Below are positions 44,036 to 53,967 of a stretch of 64,000 nt of DNA, one piece after another. The DNA comes from Halomicrobium urmianum. GTDB lineage: Archaea > Halobacteriota > Halobacteria > Halobacteriales > Haloarculaceae. How positions within the stretch are numbered: position 1 is the stretch's first letter; every line of letters starts with the position of its first letter. The notes under the pieces are model-generated. The model saw only the letters and a program-made list of their open reading frames with translations, was not told where the DNA came from and searched no databases. The DNA is taken from the NCBI RefSeq assembly GCF_020217425.1, contig NZ_CP084090.1, positions 1,612,001 to 1,676,000 on the forward strand. Reading direction: 5' to 3'. The position numbers and the translations under genes are program-made.

Positions 44036-44623
44036 TTAGAGCAGACTGGCCGGTAGATACGTCAGGGCGGCGTACATGACGACGGCGGCGCTGATGGGGA
44101 TGGTGAGGTTGTCGTCGATGACGTAGCCGCGGATCACGGGCTTGACGCCGTCGGCGACGGTGGCTGCGGCCCCGCCGAGCACGGCCGCCACCGGCGGGAC
44201 AAAGGGCGCGGCAAGCAGCGTCGCGACGCCGAACGTCGCCAGCAGGACGTACCCCTCCTTGGCGGTCTTGAGCTGGCCGGAGCTCAGCAGGCCGGACACG
44301 GGGTCGGCGATCGTCAGCATGAGCATGGCGGGCACGGCGACCTGCGGCGGCGGCGGGAAGGCGAAGACGACGACGGCCATCCCGACGGCGCCCAGGAAGT
44401 AGCCAGCGAGGTTGTCCTCCTCGTACTCGCGGGTGAGCCGATCGAAGATGCGCCAGTCGAGGCCGACGAGCAGGCGGATCGCCTCCAGCGCGAGGCCGGC
44501 GATCAGGGCCGCGGCCAGCAGCGCCTGCAGGACCGGCCAGGTGATCTCCTCGACGAGCAGGTACGACAGCGGCACCGCCGTCGTGCTCGCGTGGACCAGC
44601 CGCCGGGCGACTTCGTCTCGCAT
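44036..44623 (-). CDS. Dolichol/polyprenol kinase-like (CTP-dependent) membrane protein
   Basis: A 195-residue protein with six or seven TM helices. RRLVHASTTAVPLSYLL at the start and the motif LTIADPVSGLLSSG, AATVADGVKPVIRGYVIDDN near the end fit the SEC59/DGK1-type kinase family. This family phosphorylates dolichol or related lipids using CTP, relevant to archaeal N-glycosylation. The substrate is inferred from the family. Confidence 0.85.
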   Translation of the reverse strand: MRDEVARRLVHASTTAVPLSYLLVEEITWPVLQALLAAALIAGLALEAIRLLVGLDWRIFDRLTREYEEDNLAGYFLGAVGMAVVVFAFPPPPQVAVPAMLMLTIADPVSGLLSSGQLKTAKEGYVLLATFGVATLLAAPFVPPVAAVLGGAAATVADGVKPVIRGYVIDDNLTIPISAAVVMYAALTYLPASLL

Positions 44624-44637
44624 GCCGATGTCTCGCC

Positions 44638-46410
44638 TCAGACGTCCTCGAAGGACAGCTCGCCGTCCCGGAGCGCGACCAGCGTCTCGGCCAGGTCCTC
44701 GACGGGGACCCGCGCCTGGGCGGTGGTGTCCCGCTCGCGGACGGTCACGGTGCCGGGCTCGCCCTCCTCGTCGTCTCGGGCCTCGCCGATGGTGGTGTAG
44801 TCGACGGTGACGCAGAACGGCGTGCCGACCTCGTCCTGGCGGCGGTAGCGCCGGCCGATGGCACCCGAGTCGTCGTAGCTGACCGACAGGCCGGCTTCAC
44901 GGAGGTCAGCGGCCACCGCCTGCGCCTGCTCGCCCAGCCCGTCGCGGTCCATCAGCGGGAAGACGCCGACGGTCGTGGGGGCCACCTCGGCGGGCAGGTC
45001 GAGGTAGGTCCGCTCCTCGCCGTCGACCTCGTCCGTCCGATAGGAGTGATCGAGGACGGTGTACAGCGCCCGGTCGATGCCCAGCGAGGGCTCGACGACG
45101 TGGGGGAGGACGTGCTCGCCGGACTCGGTGACCTCCTCGACGGCGAAGTTCGCCGCGTCGACGGGCACGTCGTAGGACTCGCCGTCGACCTCGACGGTGA
45201 CCGTCCCGTTCTCGCCGGCATTGCGGAAGGCGTCCGGGTTGCGCTCGGCGAGGGCCTCCAGCGCGTCGGCCACGTCGGCCGCGTCGCCGCCGAACTCCGG
45301 CCCCAGCACCGACATGTCGGGATCGACGGTGGGCCGCTCGACGGTGACGGGCTCGTCGTACTGCTTGAAGATGGTGAACTCCTCGTCGGAGTGGTCGTGG
45401 TGCTTCGAGAGGTCGTAGTCCGAGCGGTAGGCGAACCCGCCCAGTTCGATCCAGTCCCCGTCGACTTCGGCCTCGGCGTCCCAGCAGTCCGCGGCGTAGT
45501 GGGCCAGTTCGCCGCCGAGGTGCTGACGGAAGCGAAAGCGGTCCATGTCGACGCCGATGGACTCGTACCACTGCTTGGCGACGCCGAGGTAGTAGGCGAC
45601 CCAGGGCTTGCCGACGACGCCCTCCTCGACGACCTCGCCGATCGTCGCCTCGAAGGGCTCGCCGTCCTCGGCCTCCTGCTCGGTGGCGGGGTAGAACGGC
45701 GCGGTCACGTCCGCCACGGACTCCATGTCAGGTTCGTCTTCCTCGGGATCGATGAACAGCTCGAGCTCGGCCTGAGTGAACTCCCGGACGCGCAGCAGCG
45801 ACTTGCGCGGGGAGATCTCGTTGCGGTAGGCCCGGCCGATCTGGGTGACGCCGAAGGGGAGCTGGTTGCGCGCGTACTCGGCCAGTTGCGGGAACTCGAC
45901 GAAGATGCCCTGGGCGGTCTCCGGCCGGAGGTAGCCCGGCTGGGAGGTGCCGGGACCGATGTTCGTCTCGAACATGAGGTTGAAGTCCTCGATCGCCTGG
46001 CCGGCGAGGCCGGCGCCGCAGGTCGGACAGACGAGTTCGTACTCGGCGATGACCTCCTCGACGTCGGCGATGGGCATCGACTCGGCCTCCTCGATGTCGG
46101 TGTTGTCCTCGACGATGTGATCCGCCCGGTGGCTCTCGCCGCACTCGGGGCACTCCACGAGCATGTCATCGAAGCCGTCGAGGTGACCGGAGGCCTCGAA
46201 GACGGGCTCTGGCATCACGGTGGGGGAGTCGACCTCCATGTTGCCCTCGCGGATGGTGAAGCGGTCCCGCCACGAGTCCTCGAGGTTCTGCTTGAGGGCG
46301 GCACCCTGCGGGCCGAAGGTGTAGAAGCCCGACACGCCGCCGTAGGCGCCCGCAGCCTGCAGGAAGAAGCCGCGGCGCTTGGCCAGTTCGACGACGTCCT
46401 CCGCGCTCAT
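44638..46410 (-). CDS. glyS: Glycyl-tRNA synthetase
   Basis: A 590-residue class II synthetase of the archaeal/eukaryotic dimeric type. The start MSAEDVVELAKRRGFFLQA, motif 1 region SGFYTFGPQGAALKQNL, an inserted zinc module (VECPECGESHRAD...LVCPTCGAG), motif 2 around QIGRAYRNEISPRKSLLRVR and motif 3 in VEPSLGIDRALYTVL are visible. The C-terminal anticodon-binding domain starts near TTVGVFPLMD. The ATG overlaps the upstream CBS gene stop (ATGA), so the two are co-translated. Confidence 0.96.
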   Translation of the reverse strand: MSAEDVVELAKRRGFFLQAAGAYGGVSGFYTFGPQGAALKQNLEDSWRDRFTIREGNMEVDSPTVMPEPVFEASGHLDGFDDMLVECPECGESHRADHIVEDNTDIEEAESMPIADVEEVIAEYELVCPTCGAGLAGQAIEDFNLMFETNIGPGTSQPGYLRPETAQGIFVEFPQLAEYARNQLPFGVTQIGRAYRNEISPRKSLLRVREFTQAELELFIDPEEDEPDMESVADVTAPFYPATEQEAEDGEPFEATIGEVVEEGVVGKPWVAYYLGVAKQWYESIGVDMDRFRFRQHLGGELAHYAADCWDAEAEVDGDWIELGGFAYRSDYDLSKHHDHSDEEFTIFKQYDEPVTVERPTVDPDMSVLGPEFGGDAADVADALEALAERNPDAFRNAGENGTVTVEVDGESYDVPVDAANFAVEEVTESGEHVLPHVVEPSLGIDRALYTVLDHSYRTDEVDGEERTYLDLPAEVAPTTVGVFPLMDRDGLGEQAQAVAADLREAGLSVSYDDSGAIGRRYRRQDEVGTPFCVTVDYTTIGEARDDEEGEPGTVTVRERDTTAQARVPVEDLAETLVALRDGELSFEDV

Positions 46411-47252
46411 AGCCCCTCCAGCAGGTCGACGTCGCGCACGATGCCGACGAGCTGATCGCCCGACAGCAGCGGCACCTGTTCGATGTCCTCCTCGATCATG
46501 ACCCGGGCGACCTCCTGCGCCGTCTGGCTCTCGCTGGCGGTGACCAGATCGGCCGTCATGAACTCCCGAACGGGGCCGCTCGGGAGCTCGACGTTCCGCG
46601 TGGGCATGTACCGGCTGCCGACGCCCTTGATCGACTCCCACTTCCAGTCGTCGTCGTCGCCGGCCATCGAGTCGCCGGTCTCGGCCTCGCCCTCTACGAC
46701 GCGGGCCACGTCGATGACGTCGACCTCGGTGAGCATCCCGTCGACGTCGCCCTCCTCGTCGAGGACGACGGCGTAGGGCACCTTCGCGTGGTGGAGCTCT
46801 TGCTCGGCGACCGGCAGGGGCGCCTCGGCGTAGACGCAGTTGACGTCGCGCCGGGCCAGCCCGTCGACCGTCTGGTCGCCGTCGACCTCGCCGGTCGCGA
46901 TGGCCCGGACGACGTCGGTCACGGTGACGATGCCCTCCAGCTGGCCGTCGACGACCGGGACCCGGCGGGCGCCCTCCTCGATCATCATGGCGGCCAGCTC
47001 CCCGATATCGGTGTCGCCCGTCGTCGTCGGGACTTCCTCGGCCAGCATGGCCAGCTGGTCCTCGTCCGGTCGATCGATGAGCGACTCCCGCGTGACGAGC
47101 CCGCGGAACTCCTCGCCGTCCTCGCCGTTCTTGATGACGGGGACGGAAGAGAACCGCCGCTCCTGGAGGTACTCCAGCACGTCGTCGCGCGTGCCCGGAA
47201 CCTCGACGGTAACGACCTCCGAGCGCGGCGTCATAGCGTCTGCGACGTTCAT
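46407..47252 (-). CDS. Four-CBS-domain protein upstream of glyS
   Basis: A 281-residue protein made of four CBS motifs (starting at about residues 1, 65, 130 and 210), for example RRFSSVPVIKNGEDG, EGARRVPVVDGQLEG and DIEQVPLLSGDQLVG. CBS pairs bind adenine nucleotides and sense energy charge. It overlaps glyS by 4 nt, an arrangement suggesting linkage of translation capacity to a nucleotide signal; that is inference. The ATG at 47252 (MNVADAMTPR) fits the family start. Confidence 0.9.
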   Translation of the reverse strand: MNVADAMTPRSEVVTVEVPGTRDDVLEYLQERRFSSVPVIKNGEDGEEFRGLVTRESLIDRPDEDQLAMLAEEVPTTTGDTDIGELAAMMIEEGARRVPVVDGQLEGIVTVTDVVRAIATGEVDGDQTVDGLARRDVNCVYAEAPLPVAEQELHHAKVPYAVVLDEEGDVDGMLTEVDVIDVARVVEGEAETGDSMAGDDDDWKWESIKGVGSRYMPTRNVELPSGPVREFMTADLVTASESQTAQEVARVMIEEDIEQVPLLSGDQLVGIVRDVDLLEGL

Positions 47253-47568
47253 ACACCGCGTTCCGCCCCCCACGTACTAAGGCCTAACCTTCCCACACCG
47301 CGCGGTTCAAGCGGCGGCGTTCTCCGGGACCGCGACTGGTCCGTCCTGACGCCGTCGACTGCGCGGGCGCGCGTTCAAGACCTGCTCGCGCCCGTACGTG
47401 CGAACCACTTATTTTCGATCCCTGTCCCGTTGTGCGGCGCGTACGCAGTGGTAGAATGTTAACTATGCTGACGACCACCGTCGAAGATACGTTAGATGAC
47501 CTATACGTATTCCCGTGTTGTCCGCCGGTTCCGGCATGTTTATATGTTATTGATACATGTTGTCACAC
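47253..47568. other. Intergenic, divergent promoters
   Basis: No gene seen. The left part is the leader of the CBS-glyS operon. The right part (47535-47556) is AT-rich (tgtttatatgttattgatac) and holds a TATA-like tttatatg about 30 nt before the small ORF at 47569. The middle is GC-rich and featureless. Confidence 0.6.
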
Positions 47569-47736
47569 ATGGCGCCCGACACGGTCGCTCACGCGGAGGT
47601 GGCAGCGGACGCAGAAGTCATGGCATCCGTCGAGAACGGCGAGACGGACACCTACGTACTCGCCGACGTAACCACCGACGACGCCTATATCACGCTGCCG
47701 CTCGCGGAGGCCGCCTCCCTGCCGGCGTGGCGATAG
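47569..47736 (+). CDS. Small haloarchaeal protein (DUF7556-like)
   Basis: A 55-residue ORF starting MAPDTVAHAEVAADAEVMAS and ending AEAASLPAWR. The ...VMASVE...YVLADVTTDDAYIT...LPAWR pattern matches short conserved haloarchaeal proteins (DUF7556, from memory). An in-frame ATG at 47557 would add MLSH. A clear TATA-like element lies upstream. Function unknown. Confidence 0.75.
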   Translation: MAPDTVAHAEVAADAEVMASVENGETDTYVLADVTTDDAYITLPLAEAASLPAWR

Positions 47737-48062
47737 CCGCGGGCCCCTTCTTCCGGTTCCGACGCTCGTGAGTCGCTGCGAACGCGGCCGCGAGCACCGA
47801 TAGTCCCAGCGTGCCGGCGATCGCCTCTCGGCGCGCTGCCCGTCACTCCCGTAGTTACGACTTTCACGATACGAGCGATTTGATCGAAATTCGTTCACGA
47901 TCAGAAGCGAACTGTCGTCGAACTGCACGCGCAGTCGTGCTCGGAGCAGATCGGTTGCCGTCGATCGAATCCGCGGGGAACGACGCCGCTGCGCGGGCGG
48001 TTCGCCCCTGTCACGGCACCGAAAAAACAAGCGTTATGCCGACCGGCCGAAATCGGACGCAT
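47737..48062. other. Intergenic before serA
   Basis: 326 bp without a supportable gene. The stretch around 48030 (gaaaaaacaagcgttatg) is the probable serA promoter. Confidence 0.5.
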
Positions 48063-49652
48063 ATGAAGGTACTCGTGACGGACCCGATCGCGGACGCGGG
48101 TCTGGAACGGCTGCGCGAGGCGGGCCACGAGGTCGAGACCGCCTACGACGTCGAGGGCGACGAACTGCTGGACGCAGTGTCCGACGCCAACGCCATGATC
48201 GTCCGCTCGGGGACGGAGGTCACCGAGGCGGTGTTCGAGGCCGCGCCCGAGCTGATCATCGTCGGGCGCGCCGGCATCGGCGTTGACAACATCGACATCG
48301 AGGCCGCGACCGACCACGGCGTTATCGTGGCCAACGCGCCGGAGGGCAACGTCCGCGCCGCGGCGGAGCACTCCGTCGCGATGGCGTTCGCCACGGCCCG
48401 CTCCATCCCGCAGGCCCACCAGCGCCTGCGCGACGGCGAGTGGGCCAAGGGCGACTTCCTCGGCACCGAGGTCAACAACAAGACCCTGGGCGTCGTCGGC
48501 TTCGGCCGCGTTGGCCAGGAGGTCGCCAAGCGGCTCGACCCACTGGGGATGGACCTGGTCACGTTCGACCCCTACATCAGCGAGGAGCGCGCCGAGCGGC
48601 TCGGCGCCGAACTCGTCGACGAGCTCGACGAGCTCCTGAAGCGCTCCGACTTCATCACCGTCCACACGCCGCTGACCGACGAGACGGAGAACATGATCGG
48701 CGAGGAGGAGCTGGCCCAGCTCGAGGGCGGCTACGTGATCAACTGCGCCCGCGGCGGCATCGTCGACGAGCCCGCCCTCGCGGCGGCCGTCGAGGACGGG
48801 ATCCTCAAGGGCGCCGCGGTCGACGTCTTCGCCGACGAGCCCGTCGATCCCGACAACCCGCTGCTTTCCGTCGACGACGTCGTCGTCACGCCCCACCTCG
48901 GCGCTTCGACGGAGGCCGCTCAGGAGAACGTCGCCACCTCCACGGCCGACCAGGTCGTCGCGGCGTTCAACGACGAGCCCGTCGTCAACGCGCTGAACGC
49001 CCCGTCGATGGACGAGGCCGCGTTCCCCGTCATCCAGCCGTACCTCGAACTGGCCGACACCGCCGGCGAGATCGCGGTCCAGCTTTTCGACGGCCGCGTC
49101 GAGTCCGTCGAGGTCACCTACGCCGGCGACATCGCCGACGAGGACGTCGACATCGTCACCGCCACGGCGCTGAAGGGCGTCTTCGAGCCCCTGGAGAGCT
49201 CGATCAACGCCGTCAACGCCGAGCGCATCGCCGAGGAGCGCGGTATCGACGTCACCGAGTCCAAGACGAGCACCTCCGAGGACTTCCAGAGCCTGATCAC
49301 CGTCACCGTCTCCGACGGCGAGGACTCGATCAGCGTCTCCGGCACGCAGTTCGCCGGCGACGACCCGCGCATCGTCCGCATCGACGGCTACCGCGTCGAC
49401 GCCATCCCCCACGGCCACATGCTCGTCGCGCGCAACGAGGACGCCCCCGGCGTCATCGGCTTCATCGGGACCGTCCTCGGCGAGCACGACGTCAACATCG
49501 CCGGGATGTTCAACGCCCGCGAGACCATCGGCGGCGAGGCCCTGACCGTCTACAACCTCGACGACCCCGTCACCGACGACGTGCTCGACGAGCTCCACGA
49601 GGACGCGCGCATCATCGAGACGAAGTACATCTCGCTGGACAACGGCGAGTAG
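48063..49652 (+). CDS. serA: D-3-phosphoglycerate dehydrogenase
   Basis: A 529-residue long-form SerA, first committed step of serine synthesis. The NAD motif is LGVVGFGRVGQEVAKRL (about 140-156). Catalytic residues lie in NCARGGIVDE (Arg), DVFADEPV (Glu) and TPHLGASTEA (His). An intervening domain (about 320-450) is followed by a C-terminal ACT domain (from GHMLVARNEDAPGVIGFIG), the site of serine feedback in the family. The ATG at 48063 gives the standard MKVLVTDPIADAG. Confidence 0.96.
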   Translation: MKVLVTDPIADAGLERLREAGHEVETAYDVEGDELLDAVSDANAMIVRSGTEVTEAVFEAAPELIIVGRAGIGVDNIDIEAATDHGVIVANAPEGNVRAAAEHSVAMAFATARSIPQAHQRLRDGEWAKGDFLGTEVNNKTLGVVGFGRVGQEVAKRLDPLGMDLVTFDPYISEERAERLGAELVDELDELLKRSDFITVHTPLTDETENMIGEEELAQLEGGYVINCARGGIVDEPALAAAVEDGILKGAAVDVFADEPVDPDNPLLSVDDVVVTPHLGASTEAAQENVATSTADQVVAAFNDEPVVNALNAPSMDEAAFPVIQPYLELADTAGEIAVQLFDGRVESVEVTYAGDIADEDVDIVTATALKGVFEPLESSINAVNAERIAEERGIDVTESKTSTSEDFQSLITVTVSDGEDSISVSGTQFAGDDPRIVRIDGYRVDAIPHGHMLVARNEDAPGVIGFIGTVLGEHDVNIAGMFNARETIGGEALTVYNLDDPVTDDVLDELHEDARIIETKYISLDNGE

Positions 49653-49829
49653 CGACCGTCCCGACACGGGACCCGAACTCACCGGGTCCTTCGGCGTAGC
49701 GACCAGAGGATCGGCTTCTCGACGTCGCGACCGCGTCCGACGAAAAGCGGCTGCTCAGTCAGTGCTGAGCGGCCAAAAACGGCATCGATTTCGGTACGGA
49801 TCAGCGAAACGGAACGGCGGCGTCGGCGA

Positions 49830-51065
49830 TTACGCCCGCCGCGTCGCAGCCAGCCCGAGCAGGCCGGCCGCGACCAGCGCGGCGACGGCGCCGAAGCCGG
49901 GACCGTCGCCGGCGGTCGGCGACGGCTCGGGCGTCGACTCGTCGGCGGTCGTTTCAGCGTCGTCGCCCTCCGTGGACTCCTCGCTGTCGTCGGCCGTCGC
50001 CGTCTCCGTGCCGTTCTCCGTCGTCTCCGACTCGTTCGTCATCGTGATCTGCCGCTCGGAGAAGTGGTTCACGGCCACGAGCACGTCGGCCCGGGCGTCG
50101 GCGCTGGCGCCCTGGCGGACGAGGTACCGCGACTGGTTGCCCTCGTCGAGGCCGCCCCGCAGTTCGCTGGTCGAGGAGGCCTGGGCGGTGGCCTCGCCGT
50201 CGACGCGGACCGAGAGGTTCTCCGAGGCGTCGAGAGCCTGCTCGGAGACCGTCGTGATGATCACGCGCCCCTCGTGTTGGGTGCGCTCGACCGTCATGTT
50301 CACCGCGCCCTCGCCGTAGCCGGTCACGTCGACGCGCGTGTCGTTGCCGTACTCGACGGCGTCGGCCGCGAGCGCGGACCCGTCCTCGCCGGACTGGGTC
50401 ACGTAGGCCTCGGCGGTTGCAGTGCCGTTGGCGATCATCCGCTCCTGCTGTTCGTCGTCCTCGGCGCGCTCGCCCTCGTAGGAGCGGAAGACGAGTTTGG
50501 CGTCCTCGCCGAGGCTCGCGCTGACGTTGCCGCCGTCGTCGACGGCGACCGAGCCGTTCCCGACGACGAGGAAGGCGCCGTCGCGGCCGTCCTCGTGGGT
50601 GACGACGACGCGCTCGTCGCTCTCGGCGCTGGTCTCGGCACCGCTGGAGACGTTGGCCGTGACGTACTGGGACTCGTTGCCCGCCGAGACCACGAGGATC
50701 CCGCGCGGGTTGTCGTGGGCCGTGAGTTCGGCACCGCTGTCGGCGGTCACGGTCGCGCTGGTCTCGGTCCGGGCGCTGAGCGACAGCGCCGCGCCCGCGA
50801 TGTCGCTCATCGCGGAGAGGCCGGCGTCGAGCCCGACGCCGGCGTCGCTCTCGACGGCGCTCTGGGAATCGACCGCGACCGACTCCAGCACCGTCTCGCC
50901 TCCGACGCCGTAGTCGACGACGGCGTTGCTCGACGTCTCGAAGGAGACGTGCCCGCCCGCGTGCCCCTCCGACTGCTGTGCCCCCATCGCGGCGCCGGTG
51001 GCCGGCAGCGCGCCTGCCAGCACGAGCGCCGCAGCTATCGCGATACTCGCCAGTGTTCTGGTCAT
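49830..51065 (-). CDS. Secreted PGF-CTERM surface protein
   Basis: A 411-residue protein. The signal peptide is MTRTLASIAIAAALVLAGAL with cleavage after about residue 28. The body (30-340) is acidic, beta-rich, with many N-glycosylation sequons (for example NESQ, NVSS, NGTA, NMTV, NQSR, NESE). A Thr/Glu/Asp stalk (about 345-385) precedes the archaeosortase signal PGFG and the TM AVAALVAAGLLGLAATRRA. ArtA would cut and lipid-anchor it. No catalytic motif. Confidence 0.92.
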   Translation of the reverse strand: MTRTLASIAIAAALVLAGALPATGAAMGAQQSEGHAGGHVSFETSSNAVVDYGVGGETVLESVAVDSQSAVESDAGVGLDAGLSAMSDIAGAALSLSARTETSATVTADSGAELTAHDNPRGILVVSAGNESQYVTANVSSGAETSAESDERVVVTHEDGRDGAFLVVGNGSVAVDDGGNVSASLGEDAKLVFRSYEGERAEDDEQQERMIANGTATAEAYVTQSGEDGSALAADAVEYGNDTRVDVTGYGEGAVNMTVERTQHEGRVIITTVSEQALDASENLSVRVDGEATAQASSTSELRGGLDEGNQSRYLVRQGASADARADVLVAVNHFSERQITMTNESETTENGTETATADDSEESTEGDDAETTADESTPEPSPTAGDGPGFGAVAALVAAGLLGLAATRRA

Positions 51066-51242
51066 CGCACCCGGAACTGTCTCGCACTGGGAGATAGGCT
51101 ATGGGGCAAAATGATTAGGTCCAATCACCATCGACCGCGATGACGTCTGGTAGTTACGACGGAACATATCCGATAGAACTAGTAATCCCGTGGCGACTAC
51201 CGGCCCGTCGCTCGTCCGGTCGTAGCGCTCCGATTCCCCGCC

Positions 51243-51494
51243 TCAGGTTCCGAAGAGTCCGGACAGGAGGCCGTCGCCGTCGTCCGCCGCCTCGCGCTCG
51301 CGCAACAGCCGCTCGTACTGCTCGACGACGTCTTCGTGTCGCTCGCGTTCCCGCCGTAGCTCCCGTTCCAGCTCCACGATTCGCTCGCAGAGGAGCCGAC
51401 GCTCGACGGCCATGTACGACAGCTCCGGCCGCACACGCCGTCGGGTGGTGACGTCGGGAACGTCCGCCTCGCGACGAGTGGTGTCCGGGGACAT
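51243..51494 (-). CDS. Short coiled-coil protein
   Basis: An 83-residue protein. The ATG at 51494 reads MSPDTTRREADVPD; a TTG 6 nt upstream is possible. Residues about 25-70 form a strongly charged heptad-rich helix (AVERRLLCERIVELERELRR and following), then a short tail GLLSGLFGT. Probably a dimeric coiled-coil; no family name. The flanks (51066-51242 and 51495-51647) show no genes. Confidence 0.7.
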   Translation of the reverse strand: MSPDTTRREADVPDVTTRRRVRPELSYMAVERRLLCERIVELERELRRERERHEDVVEQYERLLREREAADDGDGLLSGLFGT

Positions 51495-51647
51495 GATCAA
51501 ACGTATGTCACGAAGTCACAAAAAGCCGCGTCGGACGGACGCAAGACGGACGCACGACGGGCTCAGACGGTCGAAATCACCGGTGTAGCCGATCCCTTCG
51601 ATCCGTAAAGACGGCCGTTACGCAGCGGGACGTGACCCCCGTCCGGA

Positions 51648-52904
51648 TCAGCCCTCCAGGTGGTCCAGCACGGCGTCGGCGTCGTCGGGAACGGGCTCGG
51701 GGTCGGAGCCGGCGGCGGCGGCCGCGTCGGGGTCCTTCAGCAGGTGGCCCGTCGTCAGGCAGACGACCTGCTCGTCCGGATCGACCCCGCCGCGCTCGCG
51801 GAGCTTCCGCAGGCCGGCGACGCTGGCGGCGGAGGCGGGCTCGACGCCGACGCCCTCGCCAGCCAGGTCGCGCTGGGCCTCCGTGATCGCCTCGTCGCTG
51901 ACGGGGACGGCGGTGCCTCCCGTCTCGCGGATGCCGGGCAGCGCCTTCGGCGCGTTGACGGGGTTGCCGATGCGGATGGCCGTCGCGATGGTCTCGACGT
52001 CCTCCCAGCGGCGGACCTCGTCGTTGCCCTCCTCGATGGCCTCGACCATCGGCGCGGCGCCCTCGGCCTGGACGCCGGTGAGCTTCGGCACCTCCTCGGC
52101 GTCGAGCGCGCCCGCCTTCACGAGTTCGCGGAAGCACTTGTACAGCGCCGCGGTGTTGCCCGCGTTGCCGACCGGCAGGACGATGCGGTCGGGGACCTCG
52201 CCGTAGTCGTCGCGGAACTGCTCCAGCATCTCCAGGCCGATGGTCTTCTGGCCCTCCAGGCGGAAGGGGTTCAGCGAGTTCAGCAGGTACGCCTCGCCGC
52301 GGCCCGCGAGCTCCTGGACGATGTCGAGGCAGCGGTCGAAGTTGCCGTCGACCTCGAGGATGCGCGCGCCGTGCAGCGCCGCCTGGGCGACCTTGCCAGC
52401 GGCGACCTTCCCCGCCGGGAGCAGGACGAGCGTCTCCAGGCCCGCGCGGGCGCCGTAGGCCGCCAGCGCCGCGGAGGTGTTCCCGGTCGACGCGCAGGCC
52501 AGCCGGTCGACCCCTACTTCCTGGGCCACGCGCACGCCCACGGTCATGCCGCGGTCCTTGAACGAGCCGGTCGGGTTCATCCCCTCGTGCTTGATCCGCA
52601 GGGCGTCGACGCCCACCGACTCCTCCAGTCGCGGGACGCGGTGCAGTGGCGTGCCGCCCTCGGGGAGGGAGACTCCCTGATCAAACGGCAGCGCGTCGCT
52701 GTAGCGCCAGACGCTGCGCTCCCCCTCGAAGTCGTCCCACGTCGGGAGGTCGGCGTACCGGACCTCCAGCAGGCCGTCGCAGTCGTCGCAGGTGTATCGG
52801 ACCGCCTCGAAGGGCGCGAACGTCTCCCCGCACTCGACGCAGGCCAGCCAGACGCCGTCGTCGGCGGCGGCGGGCACGTCGTCCCGGAGCTGTAGGTCTG
52901 CCAT
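51648..52904 (-). CDS. thrC: Threonine synthase
   Basis: A 418-residue PLP enzyme converting O-phosphohomoserine to threonine. An N-terminal zinc ribbon (CVECGE...CDDCDG, about 22-46) is typical of archaeal ThrC. The PLP Lys lies in NPTGSFKDRG (about residue 115), with phosphate contacts in ASTGNTSAALAAY and LPVGNAGNTAALYK. The ATG at 52904 (MADLQLRDDVPA) is the likely start; the upstream extension is not conserved in style. Confidence 0.94.
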   Translation of the reverse strand: MADLQLRDDVPAAADDGVWLACVECGETFAPFEAVRYTCDDCDGLLEVRYADLPTWDDFEGERSVWRYSDALPFDQGVSLPEGGTPLHRVPRLEESVGVDALRIKHEGMNPTGSFKDRGMTVGVRVAQEVGVDRLACASTGNTSAALAAYGARAGLETLVLLPAGKVAAGKVAQAALHGARILEVDGNFDRCLDIVQELAGRGEAYLLNSLNPFRLEGQKTIGLEMLEQFRDDYGEVPDRIVLPVGNAGNTAALYKCFRELVKAGALDAEEVPKLTGVQAEGAAPMVEAIEEGNDEVRRWEDVETIATAIRIGNPVNAPKALPGIRETGGTAVPVSDEAITEAQRDLAGEGVGVEPASAASVAGLRKLRERGGVDPDEQVVCLTTGHLLKDPDAAAAAGSDPEPVPDDADAVLDHLEG

Positions 52905-52986
52905 TACCGGCCGGAGGGACCCGGCGCTCAAAAGTCCACCCACTTTGCAGCTTCGGCGGTCCGGAAACGGACCGTCTCGCGCCCCC

Positions 52987-53967
52987 CTACAGCGCCGCCA
53001 CGAGCGCCTCCCCGTCGCGCTCGAACGCCGCGTCGTACCCCGCCGACCGCTCGCGCATCGTCCGCCGGCACCACTCGGCCGCGGCCCCCGTTGCGCGATG
53101 GACCGCGCAGTCGCCGATCTCGACGGGCACCAGCCGTAGTTCGCGCAACTCCCCGTCCTCGCCCACCGTCACCTCGAACAGGAAGCTCCGGTCGTTGCGG
53201 AGGTCCGGGTCCACCCGGTAGTCGTCGACGAAGTCCCCGCAGTCGTAGAGGATCGCCCCCTCGGGGCGCGGCTCGACGGCCTTGAACACGTGCGCGCTGT
53301 GGCCGTGGACGAGGTCGACGCCCCGCCTGAGCAGCCACTGGCCGAATCGCTCGTGCTCGTCGAAGGGCTCGTCCACCATGTTCGGTCCCCAGTGCAGCGA
53401 GGCTACGAGCAGGTCGGGGTCGACGTCGCGGGCACGGGCCAGCGACCGCTCGACCGCCTCGCGGCTCTCACGGCCGCTCTCGGCCCGCGCGACGCCGGGG
53501 CTGTCCGGCCCCGCCGCGAACTCCGGTGTGTTGTCCGTCAGCGAGACGAACGCCACGGTGAGGTCGCCCACCGCGACGATCGCCGGGGCCAGCGCCTCGC
53601 GCTCGTCGCGGCCGGCGCCGGAGCGGGCGATGCCGGCCCCGTCCAGCGCGTCCAGCGTGTCGACCAGCGCCACCTCCTCGAAGTCCAGCAGGTGGTTGTT
53701 CGCCAGGTTCGCCCAGTCGACGCCGGCCCGCTCCAGCGCCGGCACGGCCCACTCCGGGTCCGCCCGGAAGTGGAAGGGCCGGTGGGTCCGCCGCCACTGC
53801 CGGCCCCGCTGTGAGAGGCAACACTCCAGGTTGACGAACAGGGCGTCCAGTCCGCGGAGCCGCTCCAGCAGGTCGCCCCACACCGCGTCCACCGACCGGC
53901 GGCGCTGGCGCTCGTCGACCGTCCGGCCGAGCATCACGTCGCCCGTGAAGCCGACCGTCTGTGGCAT
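52987..53967 (-). CDS. CapA-like (PGA_cap) metallophosphatase-fold protein
   Basis: A 326-residue protein with FTGDVMLGR (7-15), FVNLECCLS, WANLANNHLLDF, VASLHWGPN, VDLVHGHSAHVFKAVE and ILYDCGDFVDDY, the conserved series of the CapA/PgsA family. Relatives assist poly-gamma-glutamate export in bacteria; the haloarchaeal role is unknown. No signal peptide, so it may act in the cytoplasm. Confidence 0.88.
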   Translation of the reverse strand: MPQTVGFTGDVMLGRTVDERQRRRSVDAVWGDLLERLRGLDALFVNLECCLSQRGRQWRRTHRPFHFRADPEWAVPALERAGVDWANLANNHLLDFEEVALVDTLDALDGAGIARSGAGRDEREALAPAIVAVGDLTVAFVSLTDNTPEFAAGPDSPGVARAESGRESREAVERSLARARDVDPDLLVASLHWGPNMVDEPFDEHERFGQWLLRRGVDLVHGHSAHVFKAVEPRPEGAILYDCGDFVDDYRVDPDLRNDRSFLFEVTVGEDGELRELRLVPVEIGDCAVHRATGAAAEWCRRTMRERSAGYDAAFERDGEALVAAL

